NCBI GenBank assembly: GCA_002352425.1
Contig: DEIK01000093.1
Location: 7,885 to 33,452, forward strand
Direction: 5' to 3'
Length of the DNA stretch: 25,568 nucleotides
Source of the DNA: Rhodobacteraceae bacterium UBA2776
GTDB taxonomy: Bacteria; Pseudomonadota; Alphaproteobacteria; Rhodobacterales; Rhodobacteraceae
Shown: one piece after another, positions 7,703-16,141 of the stretch
Position numbering within the stretch: position 1 is the first letter of the stretch
Layout of the letters: each line of letters opens with the position of its first letter
The notes under the pieces: model-generated
The model's input: the letters and a program-made list of their open reading frames with translations, nothing else
Told to the model about the DNA's origin: nothing
The model's database searches: none
Translations under genes and position numbers: made by a program

Positions 7703-9481
7703 ATGGATATTCTAACGTTCTCTCAAACCACCCAAGCCATCATCACCTTGCTGGTGGTGGTCAGCATGTTCGTGCTATTCTTACGCGAGGTTTTGCCAAC
7801 AGAGGTAGTGGCACTGGCGGGGGCTGCCGCGTTGCTGGCGCTCGGTATTCTACCCTACGAGGACGCGTTGCGGGTGCTGTCCAATCCGGCGCCCTGGACC
7901 ATAGCGGCGATGTTCATCGTCATGGGGGCTTTGGTGCGCACGGGGGCGTTGAACTGGTTCACAATCATCGCTGAGCGCAATGCGGACAAAAGGCCCGCCT
8001 TGGCCATTGGGGCATTGATTGCTTTTGTGGTGATTTCCTCGGCGATTGTGTCCAACACACCTGTCGTGGTGGTGATGATCCCGGTTTTTGTGCAACTGGC
8101 GCGTAAGATGAAAATCTCGGCCTCCAAGATGTTGATCCCGCTGTCTTACGCGGCCATTTTGGGGGGCACGCTGACTTTGATCGGGACATCGACCAACCTG
8201 TTGGTTGACGGGGTGGCGCGGGCCAATGGCCTAGAAGGGTTCACGATTTTTGAAGTCACGCCGCTGGCCATTATTCTGGTGATCTGGGGCATGATTTACC
8301 TGCGATTTATTGCGCCGCGCCTGTTGCCGGATCGTGATAGCCTGGCGAACCTCCTGTCAGACAAATCCAAGATGAAATTTTTCACCGAGGCCGCGATCCC
8401 GCCGGAAAGCAACCTGATTGGTCGCGAGGTTTCGGGGGTGCAATTGTTCAAGCGCGACGGGGTTCGTTTGATCGACGTTCTGCGTGGCGACACGAGTTTG
8501 CGACGCAATATGAAGGATGTGACCTTGCAGGTCGGGGATCGGGTCGTGTTGCGCACGGCAATGACGGAATTGCTGTCGTTGCAGCAAAACAAAAGCCTAA
8601 AGCGGGTGGATCAATTGAGCGCGGTGGCGACCGAAACAGTGGAAGTGCTGATTTCTCCCGGTTGCAAGATGATCGGACGCACGTTGGGCGCGTTGCGGCT
8701 GCGGCGGCGCTATGGGGTGTATACGCTGGCCGTTCATCGGCGCAACCAGAACCTAAGCGGGCAGCTGGACGATTTGGTGGTTCGGGTTGGCGACACGTTG
8801 TTGCTGGAGGGGGCACCGGAGGACATCCAGCGGTTGGCGTCTGATGTGAATCTGGTCGATATTTCGCAACCCTCGGGCCGTGCGTTTCGACGGGCCCATG
8901 CACCGGTGGCGATTGCTTCATTGCTGGCAATTGTTGCACTGGCGGCTTTTGGTGTCGCGCCGATTTTCCTGTTGGCAATATTGGCGGTGGCCACGGTTTT
9001 GGTCACGCGTTGCATTGATGCGGACGAGGCGTTCTCCTACATTGACGGCCGACTGTTGGCGATGATCTTTTCGATGTTGGCCATTGGGGCGGCGCTTGAG
9101 GCCTCTGGCGCTGTGGCGCTGATTGTCGGGGCATTGGCACCCTATCTTGGCGCGCTGCCCCCGTTCCTGATCGTCTGGGCAATTTATCTGCTGACCTCGG
9201 TGCTGACCGAACTGGTGTCAAACAATGCTGTGGCGGTGGTGATCACGCCGATTGCCATTGGATTGGCAGCGGAAATGGGCGTCGATGCACGTCCTTTGGT
9301 GGTGGCAGTGATGGTCGCGGCTTCGGCGTCCTTTGCGACCCCTGTGGGGTATCAAACCAACATGTTGGTCTATGGGCCGGGAGGGTATCGTTTTACTGAT
9401 TTCATGAAGGTTGGCATCCCGCTAAACCTGACGATTGGCCTTCTGTCCAGTGCCATCATACCGTTCATGTGGCCACTGTGA
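7703..9481 (+). CDS. SLC13-family permease with paired RCK_C domains (first copy)
   Basis: The 592-residue inner-membrane protein has a split SLC13/citrate-type permease: about five or six helices in residues 1-205, two cytoplasmic RCK_C (TrkA-C) domains at roughly 230-295 and 313-385, then the second half of the membrane domain. Signature segments are VISSAIVSNTPVVVVMIPV in the first half and SNNAVAVVITPIAIG followed by TPVGYQTNMLVYGPGGY in the second. Relatives transport sulfate, dicarboxylates or other anions; RCK_C domains suggest ligand gating. The start lies 9 nt after the EamA stop, and the end overlaps the M50 protease start region. A paralogue lies convergently at 10283-12076. Confidence 0.88.
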   Translation: MDILTFSQTTQAIITLLVVVSMFVLFLREVLPTEVVALAGAAALLALGILPYEDALRVLSNPAPWTIAAMFIVMGALVRTGALNWFTIIAERNADKRPALAIGALIAFVVISSAIVSNTPVVVVMIPVFVQLARKMKISASKMLIPLSYAAILGGTLTLIGTSTNLLVDGVARANGLEGFTIFEVTPLAIILVIWGMIYLRFIAPRLLPDRDSLANLLSDKSKMKFFTEAAIPPESNLIGREVSGVQLFKRDGVRLIDVLRGDTSLRRNMKDVTLQVGDRVVLRTAMTELLSLQQNKSLKRVDQLSAVATETVEVLISPGCKMIGRTLGALRLRRRYGVYTLAVHRRNQNLSGQLDDLVVRVGDTLLLEGAPEDIQRLASDVNLVDISQPSGRAFRRAHAPVAIASLLAIVALAAFGVAPIFLLAILAVATVLVTRCIDADEAFSYIDGRLLAMIFSMLAIGAALEASGAVALIVGALAPYLGALPPFLIVWAIYLLTSVLTELVSNNAVAVVITPIAIGLAAEMGVDARPLVVAVMVAASASFATPVGYQTNMLVYGPGGYRFTDFMKVGIPLNLTIGLLSSAIIPFMWPL

Positions 9482-10170
9482 AACATCTACGCGGCCATTG
9501 GCAGTTGCTGTTGATTATCGCGATTGTTTTTGCGTTGTGGAACACACCAGTGGTTACGCCGTTGAAAATCCTGATCGTTTTTATGCATGAAATCAGTCAC
9601 GCGTTGGCGCTTTGGATCACCGGTGGCGAAGTGCTCAGCATTAGTATTTCGCCGCAACAAGGCGGCATGGTGATGGGGCGCGGAGGGAATCGGTTTGTAA
9701 CCTTGTCCTCGGGGTATCTCGGCTCATTGTTGCTCGGTGTTACGGTGCTGTTGATCGCACTCAAAAGCAGGTTTGACCATGTCTTAATGGGCGGGCTGGG
9801 CGTTGCCACATTGCTGATCGCGGCACTCTACATCCGCGAGTGGTTTGCGCTTGGTTTTGGCGTTGGGTTGGGTATTTTGATGCTGGCTTCGGCTTGGTTT
9901 TTTTCACATAGGGTGAATGATTTGGCGCTGCGGGTGATCGGGTTGACCAGCATGATCTATGTGCCGTTCGATATTTTCAGCGACACAATAGCGCGCGCGG
10001 GCCTGCGCTCGGACGCCTATATGCTGGCGGAAGAGTTCGGCGGGGCCACCGTGATGTGGGGCGGGCTGTGGTTGGCGATTTCGCTGGGGGTGGTTGTTGT
10101 ATGTTTGCGCTATGGGTTGGGGGCGCACAGCAACATTACGTTTGGGCGCTCCGTCGAGCCGTTACAATAG
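9478..10170 (+). CDS. M50-family membrane metalloprotease (M50B-like)
   Basis: About 230 residues, mostly hydrophobic helices. A zinc protease motif, FMHEISHALA, lies in an early membrane segment, and GYLGSLLLG follows, as in the M50B-like family (PF13398 style). Downstream, YVPFDIFSDTIARAGLRSDAYMLAE supplies the conserved acidic segment with the SDA motif. The GTG at 9478 overlaps the permease stop as GTGA and is preferred; an in-frame GTG at 9469 adds three residues. Tight coupling suggests a shared transcript with the permease. A regulatory target for intramembrane cleavage is unknown. Function is inferred from the motif; members of this family are mostly uncharacterised. Confidence 0.75.
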   Translation: MKHLRGHWQLLLIIAIVFALWNTPVVTPLKILIVFMHEISHALALWITGGEVLSISISPQQGGMVMGRGGNRFVTLSSGYLGSLLLGVTVLLIALKSRFDHVLMGGLGVATLLIAALYIREWFALGFGVGLGILMLASAWFFSHRVNDLALRVIGLTSMIYVPFDIFSDTIARAGLRSDAYMLAEEFGGATVMWGGLWLAISLGVVVVCLRYGLGAHSNITFGRSVEPLQ

Positions 10171-10186
10171 TCGCAAGGCCGGGTGC

Positions 10187-10232
10187 AAAATTCTTCGGAA
10201 AGAATTTTCCCCAGAATTTTTCAAAAATTCTG
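10187..10232. repeat. Twin AT-rich hairpins between convergent genes
   Basis: Two perfect inverted repeats stand side by side: AAAATTCTT/AAGAATTTT with a CGGA loop (10187-10208), and CAGAATTTTT/AAAAATTCTG around a single C (10212-10232). All four arms are variants of one core, AGAATTTT, so arms can also pair across the two hairpins. The element lies 16 nt after the M50 gene stop and about 50 nt from the 3' end of the convergent permease gene, so a bidirectional terminator or processing signal is plausible. There is no clean T-run after the stems. I recall similar AATTCT hairpins in Roseobacter intergenic regions but have not checked. Confidence 0.6.
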
Positions 10233-10282
10233 CGCGCCTCTGACAGGTTGTTTGGGTTTGAAAACGTCTGAGACCCTAAACT

Positions 10283-12076
10283 CTACAGAGGCCAAAACAC
10301 TAGGATCGCAGGGATGCTCACTGCAACCACCAGAATTTCCAACGGTAACCCCATGCGCCAATAGTCCCCGAAGGAATAACCACCTGGCCCTAAAATCAAC
10401 GTGTTGTTCTTATGTCCAATTGGCGTCAGGAACGCGCAAGAGGCTGCCACTGCGACAGCCATCAGGAACGGATCTGGATTGACTTCGAGCGCCTGCGCCA
10501 TTTTTATGCCAATAGGTGCGGCAACGATGGTGGTGGCCGTGTTGTTCAACACATCCGACAGCGACATTGTGACGACCATTAAGATGGTCAGGATCGCCCA
10601 TGGGGCCATGCCTTGGGTCAGGTCAATCAACCAACCGGCAATCAATTCGGTGCCGCCCGAGGTTTCCAGCGCCGAGCCAAGCGGGATCATCGAGCCCAGC
10701 AGTACGACAACGGGCCATGAGATGTGATCATATATCTCCGCCAGCGGCATGATTTTGGTCAAAACAAAGCCTACTACAACCAACCCAAGCGCGACGGGTA
10801 GGTAGATCAAGCCAAAGCTGGCCGCGGCTACGGCGGCGGCAAACATACCAATGGCCAACCAAACCTTTTTGTCATTGGTCACGGCCAAGCCGCGCTCGGC
10901 CAGTGGCAAACAGCCCAGCCATTCGGTGATGTCGGGGCCGCGGTCCTGTGGCACCAACAGCAGCAAAATGTCACCGGCATGGACTTCGGTTTTGCGCACC
11001 TGTTTGGTAATGCGTTTGCCGTTGCGTGAAATCCCCATCAGCACGGTGCGTTGCCGCCAGCCAAGACCAATCGCCATGGAAGTTTTGCCGTTGATGCGCG
11101 CATCTTCGGTTACAACGACCTCGATCAATTGCAACCCATCACCATCGGCCTGCACCAATTCCTGACGTTTGTCTTCGGCGAAATTCAACGACAATGCCGC
11201 GCGAAATTCGTCCAGTGCGTCCGGCGCCGCCTCAAGCACCAGCGCGTCACCTGCCAGCAGTTTGGTGGCATGGGCCGTGCCGTAACGCCGCTTGCCCTCA
11301 CGCACCAATCCCAAAATGGCGACATCGTTTTTGTCCGCCGTTTCGTAAAGATCGCGCACCCGTTTGCCGATGTGTTTGGACCCGTCTGGCAGTGTCAACT
11401 CGGCGATGTACTGTGCTATATCAGCCATCGGATCACCCGCTTCGGAGGCGTCTTTATTATCAGGGATCAAACGCCAGCCGACAAAGGCTACGAACAACAG
11501 ACCTGCAATGGCCGTGACCCCGCCCACAGGGGCAAAATCGAACATTTTAAAGGGCTCCCCCAAGGCATCTTCGCGGATGGTGGCGATGATGATGTTGGGG
11601 GGCGTCCCGATCAAGGTCACCATGCCGCCAAGGATGGTGGCAAACGACAGCGGCATCAATGAAAGGCCTGGTTGCCGACCGGCCTTGCGGGCGGTTTGGA
11701 TGTCGACCGGCATCAACAGCGCCAGCGCCGCGACGTTGTTCATAAACGCCGACAAAACCCCGCCGATCAACCCCATCAAGGCGATATGCGCGCCCAGTTT
11801 GCGGGTGGCGTCGACCAATGTGCGGGTGATCAAAAACACAGCGCCCGAACGCACCAAGCCTGCCGAAACAATCAACACCAAGGCCACCACCAAAGTGGCC
11901 GGATGGCCAAAGCCGTCAAACGCATGTTTGGTCGGCACCACGCCCATCACCACACCCACCATCAAGGCGGTAAAAGCCACAAGGTCATAGCGGAACTTGC
12001 CCCAAAGCAGCAGGCCGAAAACCGCGCCAAACAGCACAAAAAGGGTGATTTGATCGGGGGTCATACTGGTACTCAT
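10283..12076 (-). CDS. SLC13-family permease with paired RCK_C domains (second copy)
   Basis: A 597-residue paralogue of the permease at 7703, with the same split membrane domain and two central RCK_C domains at about residues 205-395. Shared signatures include MNNVAALALLMPV, LNNTATTIVAAPIGIKMA and TPIGHKNNTLILGPGGYSFGDY near the C terminus. The frame stays open to 12130, but the ATG at 12076 is chosen because AAGGAG lies 7 nt upstream and the extra residues upstream are unlike a membrane protein start. It converges on the M50 gene and diverges from yebC across about 120 nt. The transported anion is unknown; sulfate or dicarboxylates are typical for the family. Confidence 0.88.
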   Translation of the reverse strand: MSTSMTPDQITLFVLFGAVFGLLLWGKFRYDLVAFTALMVGVVMGVVPTKHAFDGFGHPATLVVALVLIVSAGLVRSGAVFLITRTLVDATRKLGAHIALMGLIGGVLSAFMNNVAALALLMPVDIQTARKAGRQPGLSLMPLSFATILGGMVTLIGTPPNIIIATIREDALGEPFKMFDFAPVGGVTAIAGLLFVAFVGWRLIPDNKDASEAGDPMADIAQYIAELTLPDGSKHIGKRVRDLYETADKNDVAILGLVREGKRRYGTAHATKLLAGDALVLEAAPDALDEFRAALSLNFAEDKRQELVQADGDGLQLIEVVVTEDARINGKTSMAIGLGWRQRTVLMGISRNGKRITKQVRKTEVHAGDILLLLVPQDRGPDITEWLGCLPLAERGLAVTNDKKVWLAIGMFAAAVAAASFGLIYLPVALGLVVVGFVLTKIMPLAEIYDHISWPVVVLLGSMIPLGSALETSGGTELIAGWLIDLTQGMAPWAILTILMVVTMSLSDVLNNTATTIVAAPIGIKMAQALEVNPDPFLMAVAVAASCAFLTPIGHKNNTLILGPGGYSFGDYWRMGLPLEILVVAVSIPAILVFWPL

Positions 12077-12197
12077 GGCACGCTCCTTGAAATTTGCACC
12101 ACTTGAACCTGATTGCGGTTGGATTTGCAATGTTGTGTAGGCGGGTGCTGTGATTTATAGAGGCTTGGAATTTACAGCGATACCACGGGAGACAGAC

Positions 12198-12938
12198 ATG
12201 GCCGGCCACTCAAAATGGGCAAATATCCAGCACCGCAAAGGGCGCCAAGACAAGCTGCGCTCAAAATTGTTCTCCAAGCTGGCCAAGGAAATCACAGTGG
12301 CCGCCAAAATGGGCGACCCTGATCCTGACAACAACCCACGCCTGCGTATGGCCGTCAAAGAAGCAAAATCGCAATCCGTACCAAAGGATGTGATTGATCG
12401 CGCGATTAAGAAATCCGTGGCCGGTGAGGGCGACAACTATGAAGAAATTCGCTATGAGGGTTACGGCCCTGGTGGCGTTGCCGTGATCGTCGAGACGATG
12501 ACGGACAACAAGAACCGCACGGCCTCCACCGTGCGCTCCACTTTCACCAAAAACGGCGGCAATCTGGGGGAAACCGGATCGGTTGGCTTCATGTTTGATC
12601 GCAAGGGCGAGATTGTCTATTCGGCCGCGGCAGGTGATGCGGACACTGTGATGATGTCGGCAATCGAGGCCGGTGCCGACGATGTCGAAAGCTCGGATGA
12701 AGGCCACATCATTTACACTGGCGACACCGATTTGAACGCGGTTTCAACGGCGCTTGAGGCTGATTTAGGCGAATCCGAAACCAGCAAACTGATCTGGATG
12801 CCCAACATCAGCACCGAGCTGGATCTGGAAGGCATGGAAAAGCTGATGAAGCTGATTGACGCGCTGGAGGACGACGATGACGTGCAGCGCGTGACCTCGA
12901 ACTTTGAGGCCTCGGACGAGGTGATGGCACAGCTGTAA
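12198..12938 (+). CDS. yebC: YebC/PmpR-family protein
   Basis: The 246-residue protein begins with the invariant MAGHSKWANIQHRKGRQD and carries the family's GPGGVAVIVE and NRTAS segments, so identity is clear. YebC-family members bind DNA and act as regulators in some bacteria; others help ribosomes through difficult sequences such as proline runs. Which role applies here cannot be told from sequence. The ATG at 12198 is preferred over the upstream in-frame ATG at 12150 because the family start is invariant and GGGAGA precedes it. Its stop directly abuts the stop of the convergent LysR gene, with no base between them. Confidence 0.95.
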   Translation: MAGHSKWANIQHRKGRQDKLRSKLFSKLAKEITVAAKMGDPDPDNNPRLRMAVKEAKSQSVPKDVIDRAIKKSVAGEGDNYEEIRYEGYGPGGVAVIVETMTDNKNRTASTVRSTFTKNGGNLGETGSVGFMFDRKGEIVYSAAAGDADTVMMSAIEAGADDVESSDEGHIIYTGDTDLNAVSTALEADLGESETSKLIWMPNISTELDLEGMEKLMKLIDALEDDDDVQRVTSNFEASDEVMAQL

Positions 12939-13820
12939 CTACTGTTTCAACCATTGTTTCGCGATCCGTTTGACCGCAGTGGTCAGCGGGTCCAGTGCAT
13001 GTGCAGTGACGCGGTTGAATTGCCAAAATAGGGGCACATCGTAAATCGGCGTGGCCCCGATCGTGACCAAACGACCAGCCTGAACATGCTCACCGACCAA
13101 TATTTCCGGGTTTAATCCCCAACCAAGCCCGGCGATTGATGCGCTGACAAAGCCATGGGTGCTGGGCAGAAATTGGGCGGGCGGCGTGATCCGTTTGCCG
13201 ATTTCTTTGGCCAGCCAGGTTTGTTGCAAATGGTCTTTGAGATTGAACTGCAGCATCGGGGCGTGTTTGGCTGTGGCTGGCGTGACACCTTGGGCGAAGT
13301 ATTCCGTAACAAAACCGGGACTGGCGGTGGCCAGATAGCGCTGCGCCCCAAGCGCGATACTGTCGCAGCCCTGAACCGGTTTGGCGTGGGCGGTGACGGC
13401 AGCCATCACTTCGCCGCGGCGCAACCAATCGGTGCTGACATCTTCATCATCCGTGCTGATATCAAACAAAAACCCATCCGTTTGCGCCATCGCATGGATG
13501 AACCATGTGTCCAAACTGTCAGCATTCACAACCACCCGGATCGGGGCGGCGGATTCGTTTGGCAAAAGCCCGTTCAGATCGGTCCCAAGCGTGGTTTCCA
13601 GCAAGGTAACCTCTTCTGCGTGGCGAAAAAGGCGGCGTCCCGCAGGGGTGGCCGTGGCGGGGCTGCCACGGATGATCAAAACAGTGCCCAGCAGATCTTC
13701 TAGCGTTTTTAGGCGCTGCGATATGGCCGAGGGGGTGACGCCCAGTTGGCTGGCGGCGGCCTCAAAACTGCCAGTTTGCAAGATGGCGCGCAGGGCGGTC
13801 AGTTGGGTGTAATCCATCAT
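12939..13820 (-). CDS. argP: ArgP-like LysR-family transcriptional regulator
   Basis: This 293-residue LysR regulator has a winged HTH at about residues 4-62 (FEAAASQLGVTPSAISQRLKTLEDLLG) and an effector domain to the C terminus. The wording of the HTH, followed by IIRGSPATATPAGRRL, matches the ArgP/IciA/LysG branch, whose members sense lysine or arginine and activate the exporter gene. The divergent neighbour is an ArgO/LysE exporter, exactly the expected partner. Two consecutive ATG codons (13820 and 13817) are available and no clear Shine-Dalgarno precedes them. A perfect palindrome overlaps the start, suggesting autoregulation. Its 3' end abuts yebC with zero spacing. Confidence 0.88.
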   Translation of the reverse strand: MMDYTQLTALRAILQTGSFEAAASQLGVTPSAISQRLKTLEDLLGTVLIIRGSPATATPAGRRLFRHAEEVTLLETTLGTDLNGLLPNESAAPIRVVVNADSLDTWFIHAMAQTDGFLFDISTDDEDVSTDWLRRGEVMAAVTAHAKPVQGCDSIALGAQRYLATASPGFVTEYFAQGVTPATAKHAPMLQFNLKDHLQQTWLAKEIGKRITPPAQFLPSTHGFVSASIAGLGWGLNPEILVGEHVQAGRLVTIGATPIYDVPLFWQFNRVTAHALDPLTTAVKRIAKQWLKQ

Positions 13821-13833
13821 TAGAAATTCTAAT
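13819..13833. promoter_or_regulatory. Palindrome at the argP start, candidate ArgP operator
   Basis: ATTAGAA-A-TTCTAAT is a perfect 7-bp dyad with a single central base. It overlaps the first argP start codon and lies in the 85-nt divergent argP-argO region. A further ATTAT-N6-TAATGAT-like stretch follows at about 13849-13865. The AT-rich dyad and position fit a LysR-type regulator binding its own gene and the exporter promoter. Binding is inferred. Confidence 0.5.
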
Positions 13834-13905
13834 CCATATTAAGAAACATTATCTGGTCTAATGATGTGCCTCGGATTATCCCCTGTCAAGAAAAGGACGG
13901 GTCGT

Positions 13906-14502
13906 ATGCAAACAGCCTTCAGTGGATTTATTCTTGGGTTTAGCCTGATCTTGGCGATCGGGGCGCAAAATGCCTTTGTGTTGCGCCAAGGGTTGCGGCG
14001 CGAACATGTGTTTGCAATTTGCCTGACTGCATCATTGTCCGACGCCATTTTGATCCTTGTCGGGGTCAGCAGTTTTGAGGCTGTGTCCCGCTGGTTGCCT
14101 TGGGTCACACCCGTGTTTTTATATGCGGGGGCTGCATTTTTGCTGTGGTACGGATGGCTGAATTTTCGCGCGGCCCTAAAAGGCGGCGCAGGGATGCAGG
14201 CCTCTGATATCAAAGCCAAAAGCCTGAAAAAAACAGTGCTGACCTGCTTGGCGCTGTCTTGGTTGAACCCGCATGTATATCTGGACACAGTCGTGCTGAT
14301 CGGTTCGATTTCAACCAAGTATGACAATTCGATCGCCTTTGCGGCAGGGGCTGTCACGTCGTCATTTGTCTTTTTCTTTATGCTTGGTTATGGGGCGCGA
14401 TTGCTTGCGCCGCTGTTCGTCAAACCCAGCGCATGGCGGGTGCTGGACATGATCGTGGCCCTGACCATGTGGGCAATCGCGGCGAGCTTGCTGCTGAATT
14501 GA
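13906..14502 (+). CDS. argO: ArgO/LysE-family amino acid exporter
   Basis: The 198-residue inner-membrane protein has about six hydrophobic helices and the LysE-family hallmarks: GFSLILAIGAQNAFVLRQGLRR at the N terminus and SWLNPHVYLDTVVLIGS in the middle. Family members export basic amino acids (arginine, lysine), relieving toxicity from excess or analogues. The frame opens at 13861, but the ATG at 13906 is chosen because AAAAGGACGG precedes it and the canonical N terminus starts there. It is divergent from the ArgP-like gene, which would activate it when lysine or arginine accumulates. The exact substrate is not resolvable from sequence. Confidence 0.9.
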   Translation: MQTAFSGFILGFSLILAIGAQNAFVLRQGLRREHVFAICLTASLSDAILILVGVSSFEAVSRWLPWVTPVFLYAGAAFLLWYGWLNFRAALKGGAGMQASDIKAKSLKKTVLTCLALSWLNPHVYLDTVVLIGSISTKYDNSIAFAAGAVTSSFVFFFMLGYGARLLAPLFVKPSAWRVLDMIVALTMWAIAASLLLN

Positions 14503-14539
14503 GCTTGCCAATCGGGCGGCGCTGCTATCCATTGCCGAT

Positions 14540-15457
14540 ATGAACGCAGAAATCACATATGTTCAAGAACACCGCCCGATGTGGGGGGCGATCTGGATGC
14601 TGGCCACGGGCTTGTCCTTTGTGGCGGTGACAGCAATTGTTAAACACATTGGCGGCGGCGTGCCCCCCGCCGAAGCCGCCTTTTTGCGCTATGCTTTGGG
14701 GCTGGTGTTTTTGATCCCGATGCTGCGTCCCTTGTTCAAGGCGAACCTGCAGCCCCGCCAGGTTATTCTGTTTGGTTGGCGTGGGGCGGTGCATTCAATC
14801 GGCGTGATTTTGTGGTTTTTTGCTATGACCAAAATTCCGATCGCAGATGTCACCGCGATGAATTACCTTTCACCTGTCTATGTGACGATCGGGGCAGCCC
14901 TGTTTTACGGTGAAAAACTGGCGTTTAGGCGTATTCTGGCGATTGTAGCGGCGCTGATCGGAGCATTGATTATCCTGCGCCCTGGTTTTCGAGAAGTCTC
15001 AATCGGCCATATCGCAATGCTGTTCACGGCCGTGCTGTTTGCCGCGTCCTACCTGATTGCCAAACGCATGGCGGACGAGGTCAGCCCCGTGGTGGTGGTC
15101 GCGATGTTGTCGCTCACGGTGACCATCGGATTGGCCCCCTTTGCTTATGCGCAATGGGTCACGCCAACCCTTGCACAGGTTGGTTGGCTATTTTTGGTGG
15201 CGGTGTTTGCCACCATTGGCCACTTGACAATGACTCTGGCCTTTCGTGCTGCCCCGATTACGGCGACGCAACCGGTGACGTTTTTGCAACTGGTTTGGGC
15301 CGCGACCTTGGGGGCTGTGGTGTTCGGCGAACCGGTGGATGGCTGGGTGGTTTTGGGTGGTTTGGTGGTCCTGACTTCGGTCAGTTTTATCACTTGGCGC
15401 GAGGCGGTTTTGAAGCGGCGCGAGATGACCCCCTTGGTGAATGCAACCAAGGTTTGA
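14540..15457 (+). CDS. EamA/DMT-family transporter (second copy)
   Basis: A 305-residue inner-membrane protein with two EamA repeats and about ten helices. The first repeat contains FLRYALGLVFLIPML and NYLSPVYVTIGAALFYGEKL; the second contains TATQPVTFLQLVWAATLGAVVFGEP, both characteristic of the RhaT/EamA drug/metabolite transporters, with some likeness to S-adenosylmethionine-type carriers. It starts 37 nt after argO on the same strand without a clear Shine-Dalgarno. It may be read with argO. It ends just before the bet control region, but its substrate is unknown and there is no reason beyond proximity to call it a choline-sulfate transporter. Confidence 0.85.
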   Translation: MNAEITYVQEHRPMWGAIWMLATGLSFVAVTAIVKHIGGGVPPAEAAFLRYALGLVFLIPMLRPLFKANLQPRQVILFGWRGAVHSIGVILWFFAMTKIPIADVTAMNYLSPVYVTIGAALFYGEKLAFRRILAIVAALIGALIILRPGFREVSIGHIAMLFTAVLFAASYLIAKRMADEVSPVVVVAMLSLTVTIGLAPFAYAQWVTPTLAQVGWLFLVAVFATIGHLTMTLAFRAAPITATQPVTFLQLVWAATLGAVVFGEPVDGWVVLGGLVVLTSVSFITWREAVLKRREMTPLVNATKV

Positions 15458-15467
15458 CGAGGCCTGT

Positions 15468-15505
15468 TGATTTTTATTGATTGACGAGTCAATTAAAATA
15501 AATCA
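15468..15505. promoter_or_regulatory. Long dyad upstream of betI, probable BetI operator
   Basis: A dyad centred between 15486 and 15487 has a perfect ATTGAC-GA-GTCAAT core. It continues outward with 15 of 18 positions paired, from TGATTT on the left to AAATCA on the right. It is markedly AT-rich against its surroundings. BetI operators in other proteobacteria are TTGA/TCAA-type dyads at this same place, so BetI autorepression of the whole operon, relieved by choline, is the natural reading. Confidence 0.7.
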
Positions 15506-15547
15506 GACGTGAACCAAGCAATGAATTGGGAGTCGTTTGGGGGCCTT

Positions 15548-16141
15548 ATGCCAAAACTGGGAATGGAGCCGATCCGGCGTAAGGCGCTGGTGGACGCGAC
15601 AATTGTTGAAATCGGGCGCGCGGGGTCACTGGATGTGACCGTCAGCCAGATTGCCAAGCGGGCAGGGATGTCTTCGGCATTGGCGCATCACTATTTCGGC
15701 GGCAAAGACCAGATATTTCTGGCCGCAATGCGCCATATCCTGAGCGTTTACGGCGCGCAGGTGCGAGCGGCCTTGGTGGTTTCGGACACGCCACGCGCCC
15801 GGCTCGAAGCCATCATCCGCGCCAGTTTCGAGGCAGGAAATTTCCGAAATGAAGTGATCAGCGCATGGATGAATTTCTATGTTCAGGCCCAGACATCTGA
15901 CGGGGCCAAACGGCTGCTGAATATCTATCAGACGCGGCTACGCTCCAACCTTATGCATGAATTGCGTCCGTTGATCGGTGAACGCGCCCCGGATGTGGCG
16001 GCCAACATTGCCGCCCTGATTGACGGGCATTACATCCGCCATGCCTTGCGCAATTCAATGCCTGATGGGCGTCTGGCCTCGGAACGCGTGCTGGGCTGTT
16101 TGGACATGATGCTGGATGGGTCAAAGGAGCAATCAGCATGA
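15548..16141 (+). CDS. betI: BetI, choline-responsive TetR-family repressor
   Basis: The 197-residue protein starts with the BetI-typical MPKLGMEPIRRKALVDATI and has a TetR HTH (VTVSQIAKRAGMSSALAHHYFGGKDQI, about residues 30-55) followed by an all-helical effector domain, matching the length of known BetI proteins. It represses choline-to-betaine genes; choline relieves repression. The frame is open from a GTG at 15509, but the ATG at 15548 is preferred because it gives the conserved N terminus and has a G-rich ribosome site just before it. Its stop overlaps the lipoprotein start by 4 nt. The dyad upstream is its likely operator. Confidence 0.93.
   Translation: MPKLGMEPIRRKALVDATIVEIGRAGSLDVTVSQIAKRAGMSSALAHHYFGGKDQIFLAAMRHILSVYGAQVRAALVVSDTPRARLEAIIRASFEAGNFRNEVISAWMNFYVQAQTSDGAKRLLNIYQTRLRSNLMHELRPLIGERAPDVAANIAALIDGHYIRHALRNSMPDGRLASERVLGCLDMMLDGSKEQSA

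Noticed and set aside
12124..12130. TTTGCAA upstream of the second SLC13 permease as a PccR site
   Set aside because: A single heptamer without the paired arrangement; likely chance.
14011..14023. TTTGCAATTTGC inside argO as another PccR site
   Set aside because: It lies within coding sequence, the spacing is 7 not 8 nt, and no TTTGCAAA palindrome accompanies it.
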